Positions 1-7,193 of a stretch of 16,958 nt of DNA are shown in pieces. Numbering within the stretch: the stretch's first letter is position 1; each line of letters opens with the position of its first letter. Where the stretch lies: assembly GCA_028293725.1 (NCBI GenBank), contig JAQGOE010000344.1:1-16958 (forward strand). Reading direction: 5' to 3'. The DNA is from Gammaproteobacteria bacterium (GTDB lineage: Bacteria; Pseudomonadota; Gammaproteobacteria; Steroidobacterales; Steroidobacteraceae). The translations under genes were made by a program, and so were the position numbers. Under the pieces are notes generated by a model. It made no database searches. It had not been told where the DNA came from and saw only the letters and a list, made by a program, of their open reading frames with translations.

Positions 1-1
1 C

Positions 2-61
2 AGAGTGTCTACTCCGAGCGGACACCTGTTTGTCGACGATATCAAGCTGGCGGGGTTTTAA
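2..61 (+). CDS. 3' end of an unidentified gene (partial)
   Basis: An open frame enters from the left edge and stops with TAA at 59-61, giving 19 residues that end in GHLFVDDIKLAGF. This ending resembles the last beta strand of secreted carbohydrate-binding or jelly-roll modules (a 'VDDI.L' strand), but the piece is too short to name a family. The next gene begins 3 bp after the stop, so the two are probably co-transcribed and translationally coupled. Partial at the 5' side. Confidence 0.4.
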   Translation, partial: RVSTPSGHLFVDDIKLAGF

Positions 62-64
62 GGG

Positions 65-364
65 ATGGCAATCAATATCACCCGGGTGACTACGGAGCGC
101 ATCGGACCTGGCGCCCATGGAATGGTCATCGCCGTCCATATCGAGAGTGAGGATCTGCCGGAGCGAGCCATACCCCTCACGGTCAAGGTCGGCAGCGTAA
201 CGGCCCGAAGCGTCGGTGCGCTGGGAATTGCGCCAGGGGTTCGAGCGGTGTTCTCTGAAATGCCGGCCGTTGGAGCGCCACTGTTTATCGGCTACATGGA
301 TGAGCCCCTGGAAGAGACCCGGTTCAAATTCGCTCCGCCGGAATCAAACCAAACGCTTTTGTAG
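65..364 (+). CDS. small hypothetical protein, 99 aa
   Basis: I do not recognise this protein. The ATG at 65 lies 3 bp after the stop of the preceding frame, with a G-rich stretch (GGCGGGG, 49-55) as possible ribosome binding site. There is no signal peptide, membrane helix or cysteine. The sequence alternates short hydrophobic stretches with turns (ITRVTTERIGPG, IPLTVKVGSV, APLFIGYMDE), suggesting an all-beta sandwich, loosely like an IPT/TIG-type domain; this is inference from the pattern only. Its last 21 bp overlap the 3' end of the response-regulator gene on the other strand, so the two transcripts converge with no terminator between them. The frame is coding-like and sits in an operon-like arrangement, so I consider it a real gene of unknown role. 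Confidence 0.6.
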   Translation: MAINITRVTTERIGPGAHGMVIAVHIESEDLPERAIPLTVKVGSVTARSVGALGIAPGVRAVFSEMPAVGAPLFIGYMDEPLEETRFKFAPPESNQTLL

Positions 365-985
365 CGCATACAGAACGGCTTTCGTGCGGTCGTTGACGCC
401 CAGCTTGGAGAAGATGTTCGAGACGTGGTTTCTGACCGTCCCATCACTAATCCTCAGCGCCTTCGCAATTTCGCGATTGCTAATGCCGCTCGTCATCAGT
501 TTCAGTACGTCGGTTTCGCGCTCGGTCAGGTCGTGCGGTATCTCAAACGCCTCTTCGCGCCACTCAGCACGCTGGTTCGATGCGTTTAACGCCGCCGCGA
601 GCGGCGCGTAAAGATAGGCCCCGCCAGCAGCTACGGTTTTGATCGCGTCGACCAAGACCTCGGGTGTCACACCTTTGAGCAAGTATCCGCGGGCGCCCGC
701 GCGGACGCCGGCGACCAGCGCCGCGTCATCCTCGAATGTGGTGAGTAGTAATGTTGGCGGCAGAGATCCTGCGGCAGCAAGCGCCGAGACGACTTGAACA
801 CCATTCATCCTGGGCATCCTGACATCTAGCAGAAGAACGTCGGGCTTGTGGGCGAGAACCGCTTGTACCGCGGCCTCTCCATCCTCGGCCTCGGCCACCA
901 CCGTCAAGCCATCGAAGAGCCCCAGCAGAGCGCGGATTCCGCTCCGCACCAGCGCTTGATCGTCAACAATGCAGATCCGGATCAA
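344..985 (-). CDS. LuxR/NarL-family two-component response regulator
   Basis: A 213-residue response regulator, typical length for the NarL/FixJ group. The receiver domain (about 2-118) has the acidic pair D8/D9, the phospho-acceptor D54 in LLLDVRMP, T82/T83 and the invariant K104. The C-terminal LuxR-type helix-turn-helix (about 153-210) contains LTERETDVLKLM, SNREIAKAL and the recognition helix GTVRNHVSNIFSKLGV. By family knowledge, phosphorylation by its kinase drives dimerisation and DNA binding. The start that gives a correct receiver N-terminus (IRICIVDD) is a TTG at 985-983; no ATG is available nearby. It follows the kinase stop by 2 bp, so translation is probably coupled to the kinase. 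The palindrome upstream of the kinase is a candidate binding site. Its 3' end overlaps the convergent 99-residue gene by 21 bp. Confidence 0.93.
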   Translation of the reverse strand: MIRICIVDDQALVRSGIRALLGLFDGLTVVAEAEDGEAAVQAVLAHKPDVLLLDVRMPRMNGVQVVSALAAAGSLPPTLLLTTFEDDAALVAGVRAGARGYLLKGVTPEVLVDAIKTVAAGGAYLYAPLAAALNASNQRAEWREEAFEIPHDLTERETDVLKLMTSGISNREIAKALRISDGTVRNHVSNIFSKLGVNDRTKAVLYALQKRLV

Positions 986-987
986 GA

Positions 988-2160
988 TCAGCGGCCCGCC
1001 GCCGGGATGGCGCCGCGAATACTGAATCCCTCGCCCGCGCCGCTGCCGATCGAGAGTTCACCACCCAAGCCTCTGAAACGCTCGCGCATGCCGGCGAGGC
1101 CGCCGCCTTCGACGAAGCGTCCGCCGCGGCCATCGTCGCGAATGGCGATGCAGATCGATCCGTCCACGGCCTGCTCCAACTCAATGACGAGCCGTTTCGC
1201 CTGCGCGTGACGCAGCGTGTTGGTGATCGCTTCCTGCACGCAACGGACGATGGCATCAGCGCGTGCCGGATCGAGGTCCCAGAGGTCTTCGGAGAGACTC
1301 AGCTCCACTTCGAGCCCCACTGCGCCTTCTGTGAGGGCCAGCAGGGTCGCGCGCAGATCGACAGGATCGACGCGAACTCGATTCACGATGGTGCGCACCC
1401 CAGCGAGCAACGCGCCGGCCACCTCCCGTGCACACTGCACGTGTTCAGCCGCCTGGCCGCTAGCAAGGCGGCCGGCGACATCGAGATGTATCGTCAGCGT
1501 GGTCAGGCTGTGCCCCAGAATGTCGTGAAGGTCTCTGGATATACTGAGTCGTTCGGACATGCGGGCGTTTTCAGTCATCAGCGCCTGGGCGGCGCGCAAC
1601 TCCCTGTTTACCCGGGCCAACTCGTCGTGTGCCCGCGCCTCACTGCGAGCAAGTCGCGCGGCGCTGATTGCAAACCCCTGAAACCCGATGGCGACGATGA
1701 GGATGAGAAAGGGAAAGCTATTACTGGATTCGGTGGTGCATTTCATCACCGCCAACACCACGGCCTGCAGGCCGGCCGCAACGAGTGTTGTGCGCAAGGA
1801 CGCAGTCCAGGCGATCTGCCAAGCCACGACGACCAGCAGGCAAGTGACGATAAAGCTCGGATAGAGCCAAACCAGGAATAATGCTGTGGCCGATTGCATC
1901 CCCAGGGATGCAATCAATATGCGGCGGTGGTGCGTCGTGTTGCTTTGCGTGGCGAGCAGATATGCGACGACGAAGAGGATATACCCAGCTGTCCACTCGG
2001 CGGCCCAGTGCGGCGAATCCTGGAATAGCTTCGGTTCGAACAGGCCGGCATAGGCAGCGTACAGGCCGATGGCGACGACCATCAGCAGGAAGGCCAGCCA
2101 CAAATGTTTGTCCCGCCAATGGAGCTGGTCAGCCATCGACGTGATCGAAGGTTGGATCAC
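988..2160 (-). CDS. membrane sensor histidine kinase, HisKA_3 (NarL/DesK-like) class
   Basis: A 390-residue inner-membrane kinase. About six hydrophobic segments occupy residues 21-166, so the sensor is embedded in the membrane with no large periplasmic domain. A helical linker (about 170-205) precedes the dimerisation/phospho-acceptor helix with H212 in SRDLHDILGHSLT, characteristic of HisKA_3. The HATPase domain carries the N-box around N314 (QEAITNTLRHA), the G1 box DDGRG (342-346) and GGGLAGM (352-358). By family knowledge it autophosphorylates H212 and passes the phosphate to the regulator encoded 2 bp downstream. The long frame starts with GTG at 2160; an ATG at 2136 (residue 9, MADQLHW) is an alternative, and neither has a convincing Shine-Dalgarno site. 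The stimulus is unknown; DesK-like kinases with multiple helices often report on membrane state, which would be inference here. Confidence 0.92.
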   Translation of the reverse strand: MIQPSITSMADQLHWRDKHLWLAFLLMVVAIGLYAAYAGLFEPKLFQDSPHWAAEWTAGYILFVVAYLLATQSNTTHHRRILIASLGMQSATALFLVWLYPSFIVTCLLVVVAWQIAWTASLRTTLVAAGLQAVVLAVMKCTTESSNSFPFLILIVAIGFQGFAISAARLARSEARAHDELARVNRELRAAQALMTENARMSERLSISRDLHDILGHSLTTLTIHLDVAGRLASGQAAEHVQCAREVAGALLAGVRTIVNRVRVDPVDLRATLLALTEGAVGLEVELSLSEDLWDLDPARADAIVRCVQEAITNTLRHAQAKRLVIELEQAVDGSICIAIRDDGRGGRFVEGGGLAGMRERFRGLGGELSIGSGAGEGFSIRGAIPAAGR

Positions 2161-2192
2161 AGGCGGACACTAGCAGAGGCCGCCACACTAGT

Positions 2193-2225
2193 CCCATGAC
2201 GCCTGTCATGGGTCGAGACCATGAC
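2193..2225. promoter_or_regulatory. palindromic candidate operator plus third half-site in the divergent promoter region
   Basis: Perfect inverted repeat with arms CCCATGAC (2193-2200) and GTCATGGG (2205-2212) around the 4-bp spacer GCCT. A third copy of the half-site, CCATGAC, follows at 2219-2225. It lies 32 bp upstream of the kinase GTG and 85 bp upstream of the ATG of the divergent secreted-protein gene. NarL/LuxR-type dimers bind short inverted half-sites, and autoregulation of two-component operons is common, so this is a plausible site for the regulator encoded at 344-985. That assignment is inference. The direct repeat ACACTAG (2167-2173 and 2185-2191) lies between the palindrome and the kinase start. 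Confidence 0.5.
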
Positions 2226-2297
2226 GGGCGCCACTATTGGACCTGAGGGCCCCTGGAGAAAATAGCGACTCTTCCAACCTTGGCTCCAGGAGTTTCC

Positions 2298-2888
2298 ATG
2301 CGTTCCCTTCCACGCTTCTGCATCATACCCGCAGTGCTGCTCACGGCTTCCTGCACGATCACTCTCGCCGGCTCGCCGGCGGCCGCGCAGTCCATGAATC
2401 ACGGCGAAATGGCCGCCCAGCCATCGGCAACGCCATCGGTCGGACAGGCGCTCTTCGACAAGCTTCGCGGGCTGACCGGAACGTGGGACGCGCAGGTCGG
2501 CACGGGCGTCATGACGGACATCTTCAAGCCGTTCGCGTTCGACACCGCCATCCTTGGCGAGGAGTGGCTGAACGGCAAACAGATCACCAGCACCGTGTTC
2601 TACGTCGTTAATGGCGAGCTCCGCGCCGATCACTACTGCGACTACATGAACCAGCCGCGTTACACGGCCGTTCCGTCGCTGGACCCCGACCTGATCGACT
2701 TCCAGTTCCGCGATGCGACCAACCTCGACACGCACCCAAAACATTTCCACGGCACGAAGTGGAAGATCGTCGACGCGACCCACCTGGTCCAGGACTGGTT
2801 CGTCATGGGCGGCAAGAATCCAGTTTCGCTCGCGCACATGGAGTTCACCAAGCGCTCGGAAGGCGCGCCGTTGGTGCAGCATGAATAG
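2298..2888 (+). CDS. secreted protein of unknown function, predicted lipocalin-like beta barrel
   Basis: A 196-residue exported protein. The ATG at 2298 is chosen because AGGAG (2288-2292) lies 5 bp upstream; an in-frame TTG at 2280 has no such site. The N-terminus is a signal peptide (MRSLPRF, then a hydrophobic core, then AAAQS with likely signal peptidase I cleavage). LLTASC imperfectly resembles a lipobox, so a lipoprotein is possible but less likely. The mature part has a run starting LRGLTGTWDAQ, then HYCDYMNQPRY, FRDATNLDTHPKHFHG and HLVQDWFVMGGK. This pattern resembles an uncharacterised DUF1579-like group of exported proteins; I cannot give a ligand. It is divergent from the two-component operon with the palindrome between them, and lies 101 bp upstream of two DUF3857 genes on the same strand. 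Confidence 0.75.
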   Translation: MRSLPRFCIIPAVLLTASCTITLAGSPAAAQSMNHGEMAAQPSATPSVGQALFDKLRGLTGTWDAQVGTGVMTDIFKPFAFDTAILGEEWLNGKQITSTVFYVVNGELRADHYCDYMNQPRYTAVPSLDPDLIDFQFRDATNLDTHPKHFHGTKWKIVDATHLVQDWFVMGGKNPVSLAHMEFTKRSEGAPLVQHE

Positions 2889-2890
2889 AT

Positions 2891-2918
2891 TTGAAGTCAC
2901 CGCTCTTCCGGGTATTCT
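2891..2918 (+). promoter_or_regulatory. weak candidate sigma70-type promoter for the DUF3857 pair
   Basis: In the 101-bp gap before the first DUF3857 gene, TTGAAG (2891-2896) and TATTCT (2913-2918) are separated by 16 bp, each matching four of six consensus positions. Transcription would start near 2925, giving a leader of about 65 nt. In GC-rich DNA such AT-richer pairs can arise by chance, and read-through from the upstream gene is equally possible. Confidence 0.25.
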
Positions 2919-2989
2919 ATGCTGGATTGCGGAATCTCCACGGGCTTGGCGTGGGGATCTTCGCAGGCCCTCAGAATACATAATGAAAG

Positions 2990-4954
2990 ATGACAAAGGG
3001 CACGGGAGTGCGTTCACGCGCGTTTTGGGCAGGGTTGCTGTACGTCCTCGGTCTTCTCAGCACTCGGTTCGCGGTTGCCGACGATTGGTTACCGACCGCA
3101 CCCGAAGAGCTCGCCATGACCACCGAACCGGCAGCTCCCGGGGCTCCGGCCGAGTATCTGTATCGCCAGGTCGATCGCGACGACAGCAAGTTTGTCGAGA
3201 GTGTCTATGTTCGTATAAAGATACTGAGCGACTCAGGCCTCAACTACGCCAATGTAGAAATCCCCTTCGTGCAAGGGATTGAGCGCATCCGCTCTATCCA
3301 GGCCAGAACGATCCATCCGGACGGCAGTGTCGTCAACTTTGATGGGACGACCTACGAGAAGCCCATCGTCAAATCCGAGCGCGTGAAGTACCTCGCAAAG
3401 ACATTCACCCTGCCCGCAGTCGAAGTTGGCTCCATCCTGGAGTACCGCTACGAGCACACTTTGCCTTTCGGCTGGGTCTACGACTCTCACTGGATCCTGA
3501 GCACGGAGCTCTTCACCAAATTTGCCAGGTTCTCTCTCGTACCCAACCAAACATACACCGTCATATGGAGCTGGCCGCGCGGCCTGCCGCCGGGAACCGA
3601 CTCGCCAAAGATGGAGCGGGGCAGAATCCGCATGGAAACGCGCGACGTTCCGGCGGTAGTGACCGAGGAGCACATGCCACCCGAGAATGAGGAGCGCTTC
3701 AGGGTGGACTTCATTTACGACGCCGAGCGGATCGCTCGCAATGACCAAGCGCAGTTCTGGAAGACCCACGGCAAGCGTCTCTATGATGAGGTACAGAAGT
3801 TTTGCGACAAGCGACCCGCTATGGAGAGGGCTGTCGCGCAGCTCACGACACCCGGTGACACACCTGACACGAAGCTCCGCAAGCTATACGCTCGCGTGCA
3901 GCAGATTCTCAACCTGTCGTACGCCTCCGCGTCCGAGCGAGAGGCAAAGCAGGAACAAGCGGCCTCGATCCACAGCGTAGAGGATGTCTGGAGCCGAGGA
4001 TACGGGGATGCGCGGCAGATCACCTGGCTGTTCTTCGCGCTTGCGCGTGCCGCCGGTGCCGACGCGTATCCAATGATAGTCTCCACGCGCGATCGCTATT
4101 TTTTCGACCATCGCTTGATGAATCCGACCGAGCTGAACTCCAACGTCGTGTTGGTCAAGATCGACGGCAAGGAACTCTACCTGGACCCCGGAGTTCCCTT
4201 CACACCCTTCGGGCTCCTGGCCTGGTACGAGACATCGGTCGAGGGATTGAGCCTCGACAAAAACGGCGGCACGTGGCTGCGCACTCCTGCCTCTGCCGCA
4301 GCGGATTCCCGTATCGAGCGACATGGCACCTTCAAGTACGACAGGGGGACGCTCGGGGGCAAAGTCACCGTGAGCTACACCGGACTGGAGGCCTCGTGGC
4401 GGCGCCTCGCGGAGCACTCCGAGGACGAAGCCGCGCGGCGCGAGTTTCTCGAGGAGGATCTACAGAGCTACATCCCCACCGGCACCAACGTCAAGCTGAC
4501 AAACACTCCCGACTGGGACAGCTGGGACGCGCCGCTCATGGTCGAATACGAAGTGGAAATACCTGGCTGGGCGGCGCCCGCTGGCCGGCGCGCGCTTTTG
4601 CCCGTGGGAGTATTCAGTGCCGCTGAGAAGCACTCGTTCGAGCACCCCTCACGCACGCATCCCCTGTTCTTCGACTACTGCTACCAGCACGTTGACGACG
4701 TGACCATCGATATACCCGACCCTTGGGTCCTCGAGAACGTACCCAAACCGAGCTCCACCGACCTGAAGGGCCTGGTCTTCAAAGAAGCGGCGGAGAATCA
4801 ACAGCACGCGCTGCACGTGACCCGCGAGCTCACGCTCAATGTGTTACTCGTCGACCCGAAGGTCTACGAGGCCGTGCGGCAGTTCTTTCAAACAGTGAGA
4901 ACAGCCGATGAGGAAGCAGCTGTCTTGTCACCCGACGGACGCGCCCGCAACTAG
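2990..4954 (+). CDS. secreted DUF3857/transglutaminase-like protein with the catalytic Cys and His replaced
   Basis: A 654-residue exported protein. The N-terminus has a signal peptide (basic start, hydrophobic core WAGLLYVLGLL, then RFAVADD). A DUF3857 domain follows (about 35-240), then a transglutaminase-like fold (about 290-410) and a beta-rich C-terminal part. Aligned to the next gene, its 'YGDC' motif reads YGDARQ with Ala341 at the nucleophile, and the active-site His position holds Asn385 in NSNVVLV. The third position, Asp399 in LYLDPG, is kept. The fold is retained but cysteine chemistry is not possible, so a binding, scaffolding or regulatory role is inferred. The frame is intact with no stop or shift, so this is a diverged protein rather than a pseudogene. 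Its last 47 bp overlap the next gene, implying coupled synthesis. The start at 2990 gives the only sensible signal peptide; an ATG at 2983 is in another frame. Confidence 0.85.
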   Translation: MTKGTGVRSRAFWAGLLYVLGLLSTRFAVADDWLPTAPEELAMTTEPAAPGAPAEYLYRQVDRDDSKFVESVYVRIKILSDSGLNYANVEIPFVQGIERIRSIQARTIHPDGSVVNFDGTTYEKPIVKSERVKYLAKTFTLPAVEVGSILEYRYEHTLPFGWVYDSHWILSTELFTKFARFSLVPNQTYTVIWSWPRGLPPGTDSPKMERGRIRMETRDVPAVVTEEHMPPENEERFRVDFIYDAERIARNDQAQFWKTHGKRLYDEVQKFCDKRPAMERAVAQLTTPGDTPDTKLRKLYARVQQILNLSYASASEREAKQEQAASIHSVEDVWSRGYGDARQITWLFFALARAAGADAYPMIVSTRDRYFFDHRLMNPTELNSNVVLVKIDGKELYLDPGVPFTPFGLLAWYETSVEGLSLDKNGGTWLRTPASAAADSRIERHGTFKYDRGTLGGKVTVSYTGLEASWRRLAEHSEDEAARREFLEEDLQSYIPTGTNVKLTNTPDWDSWDAPLMVEYEVEIPGWAAPAGRRALLPVGVFSAAEKHSFEHPSRTHPLFFDYCYQHVDDVTIDIPDPWVLENVPKPSSTDLKGLVFKEAAENQQHALHVTRELTLNVLLVDPKVYEAVRQFFQTVRTADEEAAVLSPDGRARN

Positions 4955-6941
4955 ATCGACCCGCCGCGCAACGCTGCTCGCGTCTCTCGCGGCGCTGGTT
5001 GCGCTCGGAGTTGGCCCCATGGCCGGTGCGGTCACCCTGCCGCCGTGGATGCAATCGCAACTTGGAGTACCGTTGCCTGAGCACGATGCTGAAACCGGCG
5101 CGGTAGCGCTCTATTCCGAAACCTCTGTCACCGTTTCGCCAAACGGGAAGATCCTGAAAACGCAGCGTGCCGTTTATCGAATCCTTCGCACTGAAGGCGC
5201 AAAGCGCGCGTTTGTACGAGCCGACTTCGACGCACAAAGCCGTGTCACGCATATGCACGGCTGGTCTGTCTCGGCCGAGAGTAAACCCTACGAGGTCACC
5301 GAGAAAGACTCCGTGGAATCTGCTCTGATCGGCGTGCTACACGGCGAGCTCATGGGAGATCTGCGTAGCAAGGTGCTGCGGATTCCGGCGGCCGTCCCAA
5401 GTAGTACCGTTGGCTACGAAGTCGAGGAGGAGCTGCAGCCGTATGCAATGATGGACGATTGGACGTTCCAAGACACGATCCCGGTTCGCGAGGCACACTA
5501 CAGTCTCGAGCTGCCGCCTGGTTGGCGCTACAAAGCGACTTGGGTCAACCATGGAGAGCAACCAGCGGTTCAAGTGGGTCCGACGCGCTGGCAATGGCAG
5601 GTGCAGGACGTGAGCGCAATCGCGCCCGAACTGCAAATGCCGCCCATGGCGGCTATTGCGGGCCGGCTCGCCGTGACACTCCTGCCACCGAATGGCCATG
5701 AAACGAGCTTCCAGAGTTGGCGCGAGCTGGGAACGTGGTATCAAAACCTGACTCTCGACCGAAGGACTGCCTCACCTGACATCCAGAAAAAGGTCGCAGA
5801 GCTCTCGGCGTCCGCGCCCACCGCCCTCGGCAAGATTCAGGCGTTATCGAGTTTCGTACAAACCGACATTCGCTACGTCGCGATCGAGTTGGGGATCGGA
5901 GGTTTACAACCGCACAGCGCCACGGAGGTGTTCACGCACCGCTACGGCGATTGCAAGGACAAAGTCACACTCCTGAGCGCCATGTTGAAAGAGATTGGCG
6001 TCGACTCCCATTACCTCATTGTGAATACGAGGCGGGGCGTCGTAACCGACTCCGCGCCCGTCGGCCTCGACTTCAATCACGTGATCCTGGCGATCCAACT
6101 TCCACATGACGCGAAGGACCCGGCATTGCTTGCCACGTTTGCGCACGCGAAGCTCGGCCGACTCCTGCTCTTCGATCCGACGGACGGCTATACCCCGCTC
6201 GGCCAGCTCGCCGGACCGCTACAGGGAGGGTATGGTCTGTTGGTGACGCCGGATGGAGGTGAGCTCGTTAAAGTACCGGAGCTGCCGCCAGGCGCGAATG
6301 CCATACAACGAACCGCACATCTACAACTCGATGGGCGCGGGCAATTGAGCGGTGAGGTGCACGAAGTCTGGCTCGGTGACCCGGCGGCAGCGGAACGCGG
6401 CACGCTCGATGCGACGGCCCAGGAAACCGATCGCATCAAATCGATCGAATCGGTGATGGCTGCTTCGTTTTCCACCTTTCAACTGACGAAGGCGGCAATC
6501 GCGAACCGCCAGGCATCGAGCAAACCTTTGGAATGGACTTATTCCCTCCAGGTCGATCAATACGCCAAGGTTGCCGGCGGCTTCTTGTCCGTGCGCCCCC
6601 GGGTTCTCGGCAACATGTCGACGGGGCTTCTCGAAACGAAAACACCTCGACGCTACGACATCCAATTCGAGGGCCCGCGTCGCGATACCGACGTATTCGA
6701 GATCGTCCTGCCAGAAGGTTATGAAGTCGACGACCTGCCGCCGCCCGTGGACGAGGATCATTCGTTTGCGACATACCATAGCAAAACGGAGGTCGTCGGC
6801 CACACCCTGCGATATACCCGGGCATTCGAGGTAAAAAGCGTTTCGGTCCCCGTCGCGCAGGCGGATGAGCTCAAGACCCTGTATCGCGTCATTCTGAATG
6901 ACGAGCGCATGCCGGCGATGTTGAGGAAAAGCGGTCTGTAA
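4908..6941 (+). CDS. secreted DUF3857 transglutaminase-like protein with intact catalytic triad
   Basis: A 677-residue paralogue of the preceding protein. The N-terminus has a long basic n-region (STRRAT) and a hydrophobic core ending around PMAGA, consistent with export. DUF3857 spans about 45-250 and the transglutaminase core about 290-430. The triad is visible: Cys349 in RYGDCKDKVTLLSAML, His391 in DFNHVILAI and Asp423 in LLFDPTDGY. A C-terminal beta-rich domain (about 450-670) follows. By family knowledge such folds act as cysteine proteases, amidases or cross-linking enzymes; the substrate is unknown and a cell-envelope peptide or protein is only a guess. The ATG at 4908 lies inside the 3' end of the upstream gene in another frame (47-bp overlap), so both are surely in one transcript. 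Confidence 0.88.
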   Translation: MRKQLSCHPTDAPATRSTRRATLLASLAALVALGVGPMAGAVTLPPWMQSQLGVPLPEHDAETGAVALYSETSVTVSPNGKILKTQRAVYRILRTEGAKRAFVRADFDAQSRVTHMHGWSVSAESKPYEVTEKDSVESALIGVLHGELMGDLRSKVLRIPAAVPSSTVGYEVEEELQPYAMMDDWTFQDTIPVREAHYSLELPPGWRYKATWVNHGEQPAVQVGPTRWQWQVQDVSAIAPELQMPPMAAIAGRLAVTLLPPNGHETSFQSWRELGTWYQNLTLDRRTASPDIQKKVAELSASAPTALGKIQALSSFVQTDIRYVAIELGIGGLQPHSATEVFTHRYGDCKDKVTLLSAMLKEIGVDSHYLIVNTRRGVVTDSAPVGLDFNHVILAIQLPHDAKDPALLATFAHAKLGRLLLFDPTDGYTPLGQLAGPLQGGYGLLVTPDGGELVKVPELPPGANAIQRTAHLQLDGRGQLSGEVHEVWLGDPAAAERGTLDATAQETDRIKSIESVMAASFSTFQLTKAAIANRQASSKPLEWTYSLQVDQYAKVAGGFLSVRPRVLGNMSTGLLETKTPRRYDIQFEGPRRDTDVFEIVLPEGYEVDDLPPPVDEDHSFATYHSKTEVVGHTLRYTRAFEVKSVSVPVAQADELKTLYRVILNDERMPAMLRKSGL

Positions 6942-7101
6942 GCACTCCGATGCTCCCGCAGCAGCGCGGCATCGATACATGGTAGCGGCGGTGCTAGTGT
7001 TAGCCGTGCTGGTTAGTGTTGTTTCGGCGCATCGTGAAATGAATTGCTGTTGAAACCGGGGCTTCGAACGCCCAATTGGCTACAATTACGACACGCGGTA
7101 T

Positions 7102-7123
7102 CTAAAGTGTTTATCCACTTTAG
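7102..7123. promoter_or_regulatory. perfect palindrome upstream of the TonB-dependent receptor gene, candidate operator
   Basis: Arms CTAAAGTG (7102-7109) and CACTTTAG (7116-7123) are exact reverse complements around the 6-bp spacer TTTATC. The site is AT-rich compared with its surroundings and lies 70 bp before the receptor ATG. A poor promoter match, TTGGCT (7076-7081) and TATCTA (7099-7104) with 17-bp spacing, would place the palindrome over the -10 region and start site, as expected of a repressor operator. There is no T-tract, and the upstream gene ended 160 bp earlier, so a terminator is unlikely. The rest of the 252-bp gap (6942-7193) contains an imperfect direct repeat with TAGTGTT at 6995-7001 and 7014-7020 and no other recognisable element. 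Confidence 0.5.
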
Positions 7124-7193
7124 CGATATCGTTTGCCATAGGATGGCGTTCCCGATACAGATTTCTTGACATGTTCGTTAGGGGGGGATTGCA

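Noticed and set aside
1207..1881. A 224-codon plus-strand open frame opposite the histidine kinase.
   Set aside because: The minus strand encodes an intact kinase with all boxes here; the plus frame has no domain.
2157..3017. A 286-codon minus-strand open frame opposite the secreted-protein gene.
   Set aside because: It covers the promoter palindrome and a plus-strand gene with a signal peptide and Shine-Dalgarno site; its composition is that of an antisense shadow.
6991..7020. Imperfect direct repeat GTGCTAGTGTT / GTGCTGGTTAGTGTT before the receptor gene.
   Set aside because: Only two degenerate copies far upstream of the start; too little to call an element, although it could be a secondary regulator site.
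7058..7073. Short inverted repeat GGGC/GCCC around TTCGAA as terminator of the transglutaminase-like operon.
   Set aside because: The stem has only four base pairs, with no T-run, and lies more than 110 bp after the stop codon.
7166..7171. Perfect TTGACA before the receptor gene.
   Set aside because: A -10 element at the normal spacing would fall at about 7189, only a few bases before the ATG at 7194, and no TATAAT-like sequence is there, so it cannot serve this gene as a normal promoter.
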